A stretch of 64,000 nt of DNA from Sphingobacteriales bacterium 44-15. GTDB lineage: Bacteria; Bacteroidota; Bacteroidia; Chitinophagales; Chitinophagaceae. Location of the stretch: NCBI GenBank assembly GCA_001899685.1, contig MKWG01000011.1, forward strand, positions 334,938-398,937, written 5' to 3'. This document shows positions 44,827-52,178 of the stretch, in pieces. Under the pieces are notes generated by a model. That model did not search any database and was not told where the DNA came from. It saw only the letters and a list, made by a program, of their open reading frames with translations. Made by a program: the position numbers and the translations under genes. Every line of letters begins with the position of its first letter. Positions within the stretch are counted from its first letter, which is position 1.

Positions 44827-45774
44827 TTAGATCTTCCCTGCCTTATTCAGCAAATCAATATCAGCCTCATCCAGCTTTATATTGGGTGCGTCAAAAATGG
44901 TTTGCAGCTGGGATTCGCTTGTCGCACTTACTATAGGCGCTGTTACCAGCGGATTGGCAAGCAGCCAGGCTAAAGCCACAGTTGCCTGCGGGGTATTGTG
45001 CTTCGCGGCTACCCTGTCAAGCGCAGAGAGAACAGCTTTACCCCTGTTATCAAAATATTTCTTTATTCCCCCGCCTCTTGCGGTTTTAGCAAAATCTTCT
45101 TCCGTTCTGTATTTCCCTGTGAGAAAGCCTGCTTCCAGTGACCAATAGGTAAATACGCTTAAGTCATATTCCTTTACCACGGGTGCATATGACGTTTCAA
45201 ATTCTTCGCGTACCAGTACATTGTAATGTGGTTGCAGTGCCACATACCGGGGGAGACCCTTCTCCGCGGCCACATCAAAAGATGCTTTAATACGCTCAGG
45301 TGAAACGTTGGATACGGCGATATACCGGACCTTGCCTGCTTTTACGATCTCATCGTATGCTTCGAGGGTTTCTTCCACCGCTGTCCTGTTATCATCAAAA
45401 TGCGTATAATACAGGTCAATATAATCGGTCTGCAGTCTTGCCAGTGATTCATCAACTGATCTGAGAATATGCTTTTTGCTGATATCATACGGATGCTCTT
45501 TTGTTTGAGAGCCTACTTTCGTTGCTATTACCATTTTACTACGATGACCACGTGTCTTCAACCAGTTCCCGATAATAGTTTCAGATTGCCCTCCACTGCC
45601 ATTCACCCACCATGCATAAGTATCTGCGGTATCAATAAAATTAAATCCGCCACCTGTAAATTTGTCAAGGATATTGAAGGATTGCCCCTCATCTAAGGTC
45701 CAGCCAAATACATTACTGCCAAGGTTGATGGGTGCAATTTCCAGGTCTGTATTTTTAATTCTTCTCTTTTCCAT
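44827..45774 (-). CDS. Aldo/keto reductase
   Basis: A 315-residue NADPH-dependent oxidoreductase with the TIM-barrel fold. Catalytic residues are D and Y in IDTADTYAWW, K in MVIATKVG and H in YYTHFDD. NADP-binding segments are ATSESQLQTIF near the C-terminus. It belongs to the AKR group close to YakC/Tas or the voltage-channel beta-like clade; the substrate is not predictable. Stop is 46 bases from the ABC operon start on the same strand. Confidence 0.9.
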   Translation of the reverse strand: MEKRRIKNTDLEIAPINLGSNVFGWTLDEGQSFNILDKFTGGGFNFIDTADTYAWWVNGSGGQSETIIGNWLKTRGHRSKMVIATKVGSQTKEHPYDISKKHILRSVDESLARLQTDYIDLYYTHFDDNRTAVEETLEAYDEIVKAGKVRYIAVSNVSPERIKASFDVAAEKGLPRYVALQPHYNVLVREEFETSYAPVVKEYDLSVFTYWSLEAGFLTGKYRTEEDFAKTARGGGIKKYFDNRGKAVLSALDRVAAKHNTPQATVALAWLLANPLVTAPIVSATSESQLQTIFDAPNIKLDEADIDLLNKAGKI

Positions 45775-45858
45775 AAAACTATATTTACATTTATTTGAAT
45801 ACTAAAATTATTTTGCGGCAAAGCAATGCTGTTTACCTCTTTTTAATTAAATAGCAGT

Positions 45859-46659
45859 ATGAATATTCCTGACTATAAAGCAAGAAAAATTTCTTCTTCT
45901 ATTATTGTTGACGGCAATATTAATAAAAAACCGTGGCTAAGCGCAACATGGAGCAGTCGCTTTGTTGATATTGTAACCGGCGAACCGGGCATTTATAATA
46001 CACAAACAGCAGTGCTGTGGAACGAGGAGCATTTATATATCGCGTTTTCCGCGGAGGAGCCTTTTGTAGAAGCAAGATTAACGGAACGGGATAGTATTAT
46101 CTTTTTAGAGAATGATCTGGAAATGCTCATTGATGGCGGTGATTGCTATTATGAGCTGGAAGTAAATGCCGCAGGTACAATATACGAAGTCTTTTTTATC
46201 TGGCGTGACGCCTTTACCAAAGGTAGCCGCTTTGATATCCCGTTGTTTGATGTGCATCACCCACAGGCGTATACATTCGGTGGCGATTACGACCGTAGTG
46301 GCACCACCTTCTGGAAAGGTAATCATCCGCGGGGTATCCGCTGGGCATTTACTCATTTTGATATGCCGGGTTTACAGGTGGCTACCACAATAGATGGTAC
46401 GTTAAATGACCATAGCGATATTGATAAAGGCTGGACGCTGGAAATAGCCATTCCCTGGAGTAGCCTTCAGCTATTAGCTAACGGTAAGACCGTACCTCCG
46501 TCGCACGGCGATATATGGAATATGTTCCTTGGCAGGTTCCAGAAATTAATGATTGGCGGCAAAGAAGTCATTCCGCATCCGGCTATGGCATTAAACAGTC
46601 ATGGAGTGTATGATACACACCTGCCCGACAAATGGAGCAGGATTGAATTTGTGGAATAA
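45859..46659 (+). CDS. CBM9-like carbohydrate-binding domain protein
   Basis: A 266-residue protein with no signal peptide, a jelly-roll CBM9-like domain over most of its length. Signatures: SSSIIVDGNINKKPWLSATWS at the start, AVLWNEEHLYIAFSAEEP, FLENDLEMLIDGGDCYYELEVN and WTLEIAIPWSSLQ. Domains of this type bind sugar ends; stand-alone members in Bacteroidota have no clear role. Confidence 0.85.
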   Translation: MNIPDYKARKISSSIIVDGNINKKPWLSATWSSRFVDIVTGEPGIYNTQTAVLWNEEHLYIAFSAEEPFVEARLTERDSIIFLENDLEMLIDGGDCYYELEVNAAGTIYEVFFIWRDAFTKGSRFDIPLFDVHHPQAYTFGGDYDRSGTTFWKGNHPRGIRWAFTHFDMPGLQVATTIDGTLNDHSDIDKGWTLEIAIPWSSLQLLANGKTVPPSHGDIWNMFLGRFQKLMIGGKEVIPHPAMALNSHGVYDTHLPDKWSRIEFVE

Positions 46660-46668
46660 TAAGCCATG

Positions 46669-46735
46669 TCAAACGTGAAATGTAAAAAGTGAGAAGACAG
46701 ACATTACTTTCGCTTCTATCCTCTCACTTCTCACG
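46669..46735. repeat. GTGAGA-family palindrome
   Basis: Contains CAAACGTGAAATG at the left and CTCTCACTTCTCACGATT at the right, with GTGAGAAG (46690-46697) facing CTTCTCAC (46727-46734). It separates the convergent CBM9-like and protease genes. Confidence 0.7.
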
Positions 46736-46773
46736 ATTAATAACATATCCGCATCACTTGCCGGACTCCAGTC

Positions 46774-47871
46774 CTAATATCCTTTAACCATAAATACACA
46801 CTCCCGTATTTTTTTTACCTGCTGTACCCTGTCGGTATTTTTGAGAGAAGAGGTAGGAGGAAGCTTGATATGGATATCGGGGCTATCCTTTTTCAGGGCG
46901 TCTATTGCTTTGAAAATATTTTTAGTTTTTATGGCAAATACCACTCCTTCAGCAGTGGTTTGCCTTGTGCTCAATACGCCGATGACTTCCCCGTCTTTGT
47001 TAATAACGGGACCGCCGCTGTTGCCGGGGTTGGCAGATACAGAGATCTGGCAGGTAAGCGAATCGCCGTTGAAGCCGGTATTGGCGCTCAGGTATCCCTC
47101 TCCATATACAATCTCATCGCGGGGATATCCTAAAGTAAAGATCGGTTCCGAGAGCTCGGCTGATACTTTTTTGGTAACAGCATAGGGAAGCGTAGCAAAA
47201 CCCTTAAAGAGTGAATCCTCAATCTTCAGGATCGCAATATCAAGCGTATCATCCAAAAAAAGAGTTCTTGTGCTCATTTCCACACCGCTCTCACTTTGCA
47301 CGCTCACTTTTTCAGCCTTACTGATCACATGCGCATTGGTTACTATATAGCCCTTCCCGTCAATTAAAAAGCCGGTACCACCAAACTTGGCAGGCTCGCC
47401 GGGTATCTCAATCCTGTTTTTTACATCGCTCAGCTCACGGCGGGTATGATTCTGGCTCATTTCAAGCATATTGATCTTCCTGCCGAGATTTTCTATCTGT
47501 GCCTTGTCGGTTTTTGGGGAAAGCGCAGTAAATACACCGCTGATCATAAGGGCAGTAATACCGGCAATAGAGGCTGCCACAGCAATAGTTCGTTTGTAGC
47601 GGTTCCAAAGATACACTACCTTGTTATTGCCGTTGAAAGGTTTAAGCTTCTTTTCAAGCAGGAGCCTGTCATGTATTTCATTTAAAGAAGCCTGGAATTT
47701 CTTGTCTTCGCCAAAACGATCCAGCTGGTTAATAAAAAAATGATGTTCCACGACCATCTGATCCACTTCGGCATTGGTTCTCCTCAGCTCATTGAAAAGT
47801 ATCTTTTCTTCCTCCGACATTTCGTCCGAGAGATACCGTTCAACCATTTCTAACAACCGGATATTATCCAT
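46774..47871 (-). CDS. Anti-sigma-like membrane protein fused to trypsin-like protease
   Basis: Start at 47871 (MDNIRLLEMVERYLSDEMSEEEK) is chosen because it overlaps the sigma gene by eight bases; 365 residues. The first 90 residues resemble the cytosolic part of anti-sigma factors. A membrane span lies at 95-116, then a coiled coil (about 122-152). From about 160 an S1C/HtrA-type protease has a full triad: H181 in VTNAHV, D211 in DTLDIAILK and S285 in ANPGNSGGPV. There is no PDZ domain. It likely senses envelope stress and controls the partner sigma factor. Confidence 0.82.
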   Translation of the reverse strand: MDNIRLLEMVERYLSDEMSEEEKILFNELRRTNAEVDQMVVEHHFFINQLDRFGEDKKFQASLNEIHDRLLLEKKLKPFNGNNKVVYLWNRYKRTIAVAASIAGITALMISGVFTALSPKTDKAQIENLGRKINMLEMSQNHTRRELSDVKNRIEIPGEPAKFGGTGFLIDGKGYIVTNAHVISKAEKVSVQSESGVEMSTRTLFLDDTLDIAILKIEDSLFKGFATLPYAVTKKVSAELSEPIFTLGYPRDEIVYGEGYLSANTGFNGDSLTCQISVSANPGNSGGPVINKDGEVIGVLSTRQTTAEGVVFAIKTKNIFKAIDALKKDSPDIHIKLPPTSSLKNTDRVQQVKKIRECVFMVKGY

Positions 47872-48481
47872 TTGTATTATCACTTTTATATTGTGCAAAA
47901 AACAATTTTCTTAACCGCATAAGGCACTTGTACTTTTGGTTCTTGGCGTTGTCGGCATTGGTATACCCAAAAGCGTCAGCGATCTCCTGCATATTCTGTT
48001 TCCCGATATAGTACGCTTCAAGCAGGCTCTTGCAGGGCTCTCCTATCATCGCCAGGGCATGCTCCATCATCCCAAACTGGCTGTTCCTCTTTTCGTGCAG
48101 GGCAATATCATCTTCCACAGTTACGGCTTCTTCTGCCCCGTTCTCTATAAGATCATACCGGCTCCTGTTTTGAAGCCTTTTAAGCCACAGGCGTTTGCTC
48201 ACGGCATATATATAGGTCCTGATCTGGCAATTGAGCTCAAAAACCCCCGATTTTGACTTCTCGTACAATACGATCAGCGCTTCCTGGAATATATCCTTCG
48301 CATCATCTTCCGAGCCGCTGTTGTTGATAACCAGGTTTTGTATCAGTCCGTAATTATCCTTATAAATAGCTTCAATAGCGGTCTTATCATCGAGTGCCAG
48401 CCCTTTTATCAGTTCTTGTTCCTTCTGGTTATTGCTCACACGTGCATTATTAATACTCAAATATCCTAATTGGTAACCCAA
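47864..48481 (-). CDS. ECF sigma factor
   Basis: A 205-residue extracytoplasmic-function sigma factor. Region 2 includes NNSGSEDDAKDIFQEALIVLYEKS and region 4 the final helix-turn-helix EIADAFGYTNADNAKNQKYKCLMRLRK. It is cotranscribed with the anti-sigma-protease fusion, whose start overlaps its stop, so the two form a sensing pair. The first 16 residues are weakly conserved, so the true start might be internal. Confidence 0.9.
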   Translation of the reverse strand: MGYQLGYLSINNARVSNNQKEQELIKGLALDDKTAIEAIYKDNYGLIQNLVINNSGSEDDAKDIFQEALIVLYEKSKSGVFELNCQIRTYIYAVSKRLWLKRLQNRSRYDLIENGAEEAVTVEDDIALHEKRNSQFGMMEHALAMIGEPCKSLLEAYYIGKQNMQEIADAFGYTNADNAKNQKYKCLMRLRKLFFAQYKSDNTNG

Positions 48482-48582
48482 AATTGGCTAAAAAATAAAT
48501 TTTAAAAAATAGTGGGTTACTTTTTTTAAGGTTCTGTATTAAAGATAAATTTCATTATCAAACTATTCAAAATCTATTAAGA

Positions 48583-48777
48583 ATGAAAAAGTTATTAGTT
48601 ATCCTGGCTATCGGCGCTTTTGCAGCTTGTAACAACGCATCTGAAACTCCTGCTGAATCAACTGTAGATTCTCCTAAAGTTGAAGCTCCTGCAGAACCTG
48701 CTGCTCCTGCTGCTGCAGACACCACTACCGTAAAGCCTGACAGCACTGCCGCTGCTGCTGATACTACTAAGAAATAA
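48583..48777 (+). CDS. Small Ala/Pro/Thr-rich lipoprotein
   Basis: A 64-residue protein: signal peptide MKKLLVILAIGAFAAC with lipobox FAAC, then NNASETPAE and a low-complexity tail of Ala, Pro, Thr, Asp and Lys (AAPAAADTTTVKPDSTAAAA). Probably an abundant small surface lipoprotein; its codons favour GCT and ACT, suggesting high expression. Followed by a strong terminator at 48815. Function unknown. Confidence 0.8.
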   Translation: MKKLLVILAIGAFAACNNASETPAESTVDSPKVEAPAEPAAPAAADTTTVKPDSTAAAADTTKK

Positions 48778-48814
48778 GAGATTTACGATTTTCATATGGC
48801 AAGCAATCGTTGAG

Positions 48815-48845
48815 GCCACTCCTGTCCAGGGGTGGCATTTTTTTT
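48815..48845 (+). terminator. Terminator of the small lipoprotein gene
   Basis: GCCACTCC (48815-48822), a 6-base loop, GGGGTGGC (48829-48836) with one G-U pair, then A and eight T residues. It ends the lipoprotein transcript before the aromatic operon promoter. Confidence 0.88.
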
Positions 48846-48868
48846 CTAAAAAAATTTTCCCGGTTATA

Positions 48869-48897
48869 TTGTTGAATAGTTTTTAATCTTATTTTTG
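48869..48897 (+). promoter_or_regulatory. Promoter of the aromatic amino acid operon
   Basis: TTG at 48869-48871 and TATTTTTG at 48890-48897 fit the -33 and -7 (TAnnTTTG) boxes with an 18-base gap. Transcription should begin within a few bases of the leader peptide ATG at 48905, making the leader peptide mRNA almost leaderless. The his leader uses the same -7 octamer. Confidence 0.75.
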
Positions 48898-48904
48898 CTT
48901 CGCA

Positions 48905-48988
48905 ATGAAGATCTCAAAAGCATACCGTTTTTTTTATTTTTATTTCTACTTTACCGGTAGACCGGGATTGCTTTTGTTGAAAAAATAA
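48905..48988 (+). CDS. pheL: Phe/Tyr leader peptide (eight consecutive aromatic codons)
   Basis: A 27-codon frame: MKISKAYR, then F-F-Y-F-Y-F-Y-F (48929-48952, eight aromatic codons in a row, plus Y7), then TGRPGLLLLKK and TAA at 48986-48988. It lies between a clear promoter and a terminator hairpin, 88 bases before pheA. Its Phe and Tyr codons make the ribosome a sensor of charged tRNA-Phe and tRNA-Tyr, the two end products of the genes behind it. The peptide itself needs no function. The symbol pheL is used by analogy. Confidence 0.92.
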   Translation: MKISKAYRFFYFYFYFTGRPGLLLLKK

Positions 48989-49042
48989 AACAAATAAAGA
49001 AGTTCAACATAGTCAGTCCCGGCACAAAGCCGGGATTTTTTT
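48962..49042 (+). promoter_or_regulatory. Phe/Tyr attenuator: antiterminator and terminator
   Basis: Antiterminator: 48962-48970 (CCGGGATTG) pairs with 49014-49022 (CAGTCCCGG, one G-U), stacked on a second stem 48975-48981 (TGTTGAA) with 49003-49009 (TTCAACA). Terminator: 49017-49023 (TCCCGGC), loop ACAAA, 49029-49035 (GCCGGGA), seven T residues. The two share 49017-49022, so only one can form. A ribosome stalled in the aromatic run leaves 48962-48981 free (read-through); one that reaches the stop at 48986 covers them (termination). Pairings seen; mechanism inferred. Confidence 0.9.
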
Positions 49043-49076
49043 GTGGCTGAACCCCCTAAAACACAGGTATTATTAT

Positions 49077-49994
49077 ATGACATCTACAACCAGCCTGATA
49101 AAGCCGGAAGAACCAGAGCAGTCCCCGGGCGATGCTCCCGGCAGAAAAAAAGGATCCCGCAATGCAGTAGCAGTGGCTATCCAGGGATATGAAGGCAGCT
49201 TTCATCATTTGGCGGCCAATCAATTTTTTGATAACAAGGCAGAAGTCATTTGCTGCAATACGTTCCGGGAGGTAGTAAAAGTGGCCTCCGACAAAAAGCG
49301 AAGCGACGGCGGGGTCATGGCAATTGAAAACTCTATCGCCGGCAGCATTCTCCCCAATTATAACTTATTACAGAAAAGCAAGCTTAAGATAGTAGGTGAA
49401 ATTTACCTGCATGTCGGGCAAAACCTGATGGTAAGCCCGGGTGTAAAGCTGGAAGATATAAAAGAGGTACACTCCCACCCCATGGCGCTGCTGCAATGTA
49501 TTGAGTACCTCGACAAGCACGACTGGAAGCTGGTGGAAACAGAAGATACTGCTTTAAGTGCCAAACTTCTGCACCAGCACAAAAGCAAGCATATAGCAGC
49601 CATTGCCAGCACCCTCGCTGCCAGGCTTTTCCAGTTGGATATACTGGCCCCCAATATTCATACGCAAAAGAATAACTATACCCGCTTCCTGATCCTGCAG
49701 CACGAAGACCTTGCTGAGATCATAGAAAATGCCAGCAAGGCTTCTGTCAATTTTCATACCGATCATTCCCGCGGCAGCCTGGCCAGGGCATTGACCCGCA
49801 TTGCTGACGGCGGCATCAACCTCAGCAAGCTGCAGAGCTTTCCCATTCCCGGCTCGGATTTCAGGTATTCCTTTCACGCAGATATGGAGTTTGACTCGCT
49901 TACCCGGTTTTATGATGTGATCAGGGATCTGAAAGATTATACGGAAGACCTTAAAATTTACGGCGTATACAAAAAAGGAGAACATTTCGCTTAA
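49077..49994 (+). CDS. pheA: Prephenate dehydratase
   Basis: Converts prephenate to phenylpyruvate for phenylalanine. The start at 49077 (MTSTTSLIKPEEPEQ) is the first after the attenuator. 305 residues with the catalytic TRF motif in NNYTRFLIL and an ACT regulatory domain from about 225. The usual ESRP motif of the Phe-binding ACT loop is LQSFPIPG here, so feedback by Phe may differ. Monofunctional: no chorismate mutase domain, as that is fused to DAHP synthase downstream. Confidence 0.94.
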   Translation: MTSTTSLIKPEEPEQSPGDAPGRKKGSRNAVAVAIQGYEGSFHHLAANQFFDNKAEVICCNTFREVVKVASDKKRSDGGVMAIENSIAGSILPNYNLLQKSKLKIVGEIYLHVGQNLMVSPGVKLEDIKEVHSHPMALLQCIEYLDKHDWKLVETEDTALSAKLLHQHKSKHIAAIASTLAARLFQLDILAPNIHTQKNNYTRFLILQHEDLAEIIENASKASVNFHTDHSRGSLARALTRIADGGINLSKLQSFPIPGSDFRYSFHADMEFDSLTRFYDVIRDLKDYTEDLKIYGVYKKGEHFA

Positions 49995-50035
49995 AAAATA
50001 CAGTTTATATAATTCACACTCTTATTTAACGTCAC

Positions 50036-51223
50036 ATGATTGCAACGGCTAAAAGACTAGAAGGAATAGGTGAATATTATTTTTCCAGAAAGCTGAGAGA
50101 GATCGATGAGCTTAACCGGCAGGGAAAAGCGATCATTAACCTGGGTATTGGCAGCCCCGACCAGCCGCCCCACCCCGATGTCATTAAAATACTGCAGGAA
50201 GAAAGCGCAAAACCCAACGTGCATGGCTACCAGAACTATAAAGGCGCGCCGGCATTGCGCAAAGCCATAGCCGGCTGGTATGATACCTGGTATAATGTAG
50301 CGCTCGATCCCGAAACAGAGATATTACCGCTTATCGGCAGCAAAGAAGGTATTATGCATGTGTGCATGACCTACATCAACGAAGGCGATAACGTATATGT
50401 GCCCAACCCCGGCTACCCTACTTACCGGAGTGCGGCAACACTGGCAGGAGGGAATATTATTGAATATACGCTTAGTGAAAAAAACGGGTGGCTGCCTGAT
50501 CTTGCAGCATTGGGATCTCTGGTAAAAGCCAATGACAAAGGCGATGGCAGGGCATCCATTTTCTTTGTCAACTACCCCCATATGCCTACCGGGCAACTGC
50601 CGGCATTTTCTTTTTTTGAAGCGCTGGTAGCCTTTGCAAAAGAAAATAACCTTTTGCTGGTGCACGACAATCCTTACAGCTTTATTCTTAATAATAAGCC
50701 GTTGAGCATACTGGCGGCAGAAGGCGCAAAAGAGGTTGCGGTAGAATTAAACTCATTGAGTAAATCGCAGAACATGGCCGGATGGCGGATCGGGATGCTT
50801 TGCGGGGCAAAACAGCGTATCGAAGAAGTATTGCGTTTTAAGAGCAATATGGACAGCGGTATGTTCCTGCCTATGCAGCTTGCTGCCGCAAAAGCGCTAT
50901 CGCTTGGTAAAGACTGGTACGACAGCGTGAATGCAGTGTACAAAAAAAGAAGGATAAAAGTATTTGAGCTGCTGGAGCTGCTGAACTGTACTTTTTCCAC
51001 CGGGCAGGCCGGCATGTTTGTGTGGGCGGCGATACCGGCCGGTTATGAAAATGGGTATGCACTGAGCGATGAAGTATTGTACCGGTCCGGCGTATTTATC
51101 ACTCCCGGCGGTATATTCGGCAGCGCCGGTGATAACTACGTGAGAGTAAGCCTCTGCTGTACGGAAGAAAAGATACAGGAAAGCATTGACAGGATAAAAG
51201 CAACATTGAAAAGTAAAAATTAA
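50036..51223 (+). CDS. Class I/II aminotransferase
   Basis: A 395-residue PLP aminotransferase. The lysine is in LNSLSKSQNMAGWRIG; the NxP-type segment is VNYPHMPTGQ. It sits between pheA and tyrA, 41 bases after pheA and 3 before tyrA, so it is likely the aromatic or prephenate/aspartate transaminase that finishes Phe and Tyr. Related families include LL-diaminopimelate and aspartate aminotransferases; position favours the aromatic role (inference). Confidence 0.85.
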   Translation: MIATAKRLEGIGEYYFSRKLREIDELNRQGKAIINLGIGSPDQPPHPDVIKILQEESAKPNVHGYQNYKGAPALRKAIAGWYDTWYNVALDPETEILPLIGSKEGIMHVCMTYINEGDNVYVPNPGYPTYRSAATLAGGNIIEYTLSEKNGWLPDLAALGSLVKANDKGDGRASIFFVNYPHMPTGQLPAFSFFEALVAFAKENNLLLVHDNPYSFILNNKPLSILAAEGAKEVAVELNSLSKSQNMAGWRIGMLCGAKQRIEEVLRFKSNMDSGMFLPMQLAAAKALSLGKDWYDSVNAVYKKRRIKVFELLELLNCTFSTGQAGMFVWAAIPAGYENGYALSDEVLYRSGVFITPGGIFGSAGDNYVRVSLCCTEEKIQESIDRIKATLKSKN

Positions 51224-51226
51224 GCC

Positions 51227-52075
51227 ATGTTCCGGACCATAACGATTGTAGGAGTAGGTCTCATCAGCGGTTCATTCAGCCTGATACTGAAAAATAAAAA
51301 ATTAGTCGAGCGTGTCATTGGCGTAAGCCGGACAGAACAGAGCCTGAAGCGGGCTATGGAGCTGGGTATTATTGACGAAGCGCTGCCGCTGGAAGAGGCG
51401 GTAAAGCAAAGCGACCTGATCTATGTGGCCATTCCTGTGGACGCTACCATACCTATGATGCGGCGCATTATGGACCTTATTACCGACAAGCAGATCGTTG
51501 CGGATGCAGGTTCCACTAAAAAAGCGTTGTGTGAAGCGTTGGCCCACCACCCCATGAGGCACAGGTTCGTAGCTACCCACCCGATGTGGGGTACAGAATA
51601 CAGCGGCCCTGAAGCGGCAGTGCTTGATGCTTTTGCCGGCAGGACATGTGTGATCTGTGAAAAGGAAAAAAGCGACCCGGATGCCGTGGAAACCATGGAA
51701 AAGATATACAAGCTGCTGGGTATGCATGTAACCTATATGGATGCCGACAGCCACGATATGCATGCGGCCTATGTGAGCCATATATCCCATATCACTTCCT
51801 TTGCCCTGGCCAATACCGTACTGGAAAAAGAAAAAGAAGAAGATGCCATATTTAAGCTTGCCGGTGGCGGCTTTGAAAGCACCGTGAGACTGGCCAAAAG
51901 CAGTCCGGCCATGTGGCTGCCCATCTTCAGGCAAAACCGGGAGCATGTACTGGATGTACTTAATGAGCATATCACGCAGCTGAGAAAGTTCAAGAGCTGT
52001 ATAGAGAAGGAAAACTATGAATACCTGAATGAGCTTATGGAAAACGCCAATAAAATAAGCAGGATCATAAAATAA
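51227..52075 (+). CDS. tyrA: Prephenate dehydrogenase
   Basis: Oxidatively decarboxylates prephenate to 4-hydroxyphenylpyruvate for tyrosine. The NAD fold begins ITIVGVGLISGSFSL. Catalytic and substrate histidines are in VATHPMWGTEYSGP and SHISHITSFALAN. The length, 282 residues, is that of a monofunctional enzyme. It follows the aminotransferase by 3 bases. Confidence 0.94.
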   Translation: MFRTITIVGVGLISGSFSLILKNKKLVERVIGVSRTEQSLKRAMELGIIDEALPLEEAVKQSDLIYVAIPVDATIPMMRRIMDLITDKQIVADAGSTKKALCEALAHHPMRHRFVATHPMWGTEYSGPEAAVLDAFAGRTCVICEKEKSDPDAVETMEKIYKLLGMHVTYMDADSHDMHAAYVSHISHITSFALANTVLEKEKEEDAIFKLAGGGFESTVRLAKSSPAMWLPIFRQNREHVLDVLNEHITQLRKFKSCIEKENYEYLNELMENANKISRIIK

Positions 52076-52151
52076 CTGCCACAGAGAGAAAAATGGCTGA
52101 AAACCTGTAGCACAAAATGGCAAATAATAAGGTAATCAGCTAAATCGTGGC

Positions 52152-52159
52152 TATCTTTG
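52152..52159 (+). promoter_or_regulatory. -7 box before the DEAD-box helicase gene
   Basis: TATCTTTG fits TAnnTTTG, 19 bases before the helicase ATG at 52179. A -33 TTG is not clear. The helicase, and perhaps the downstream aro genes, may thus have a promoter independent of the attenuator. Confidence 0.45.
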
Positions 52160-52178
52160 CGAAAATTTTTTTTAATAT

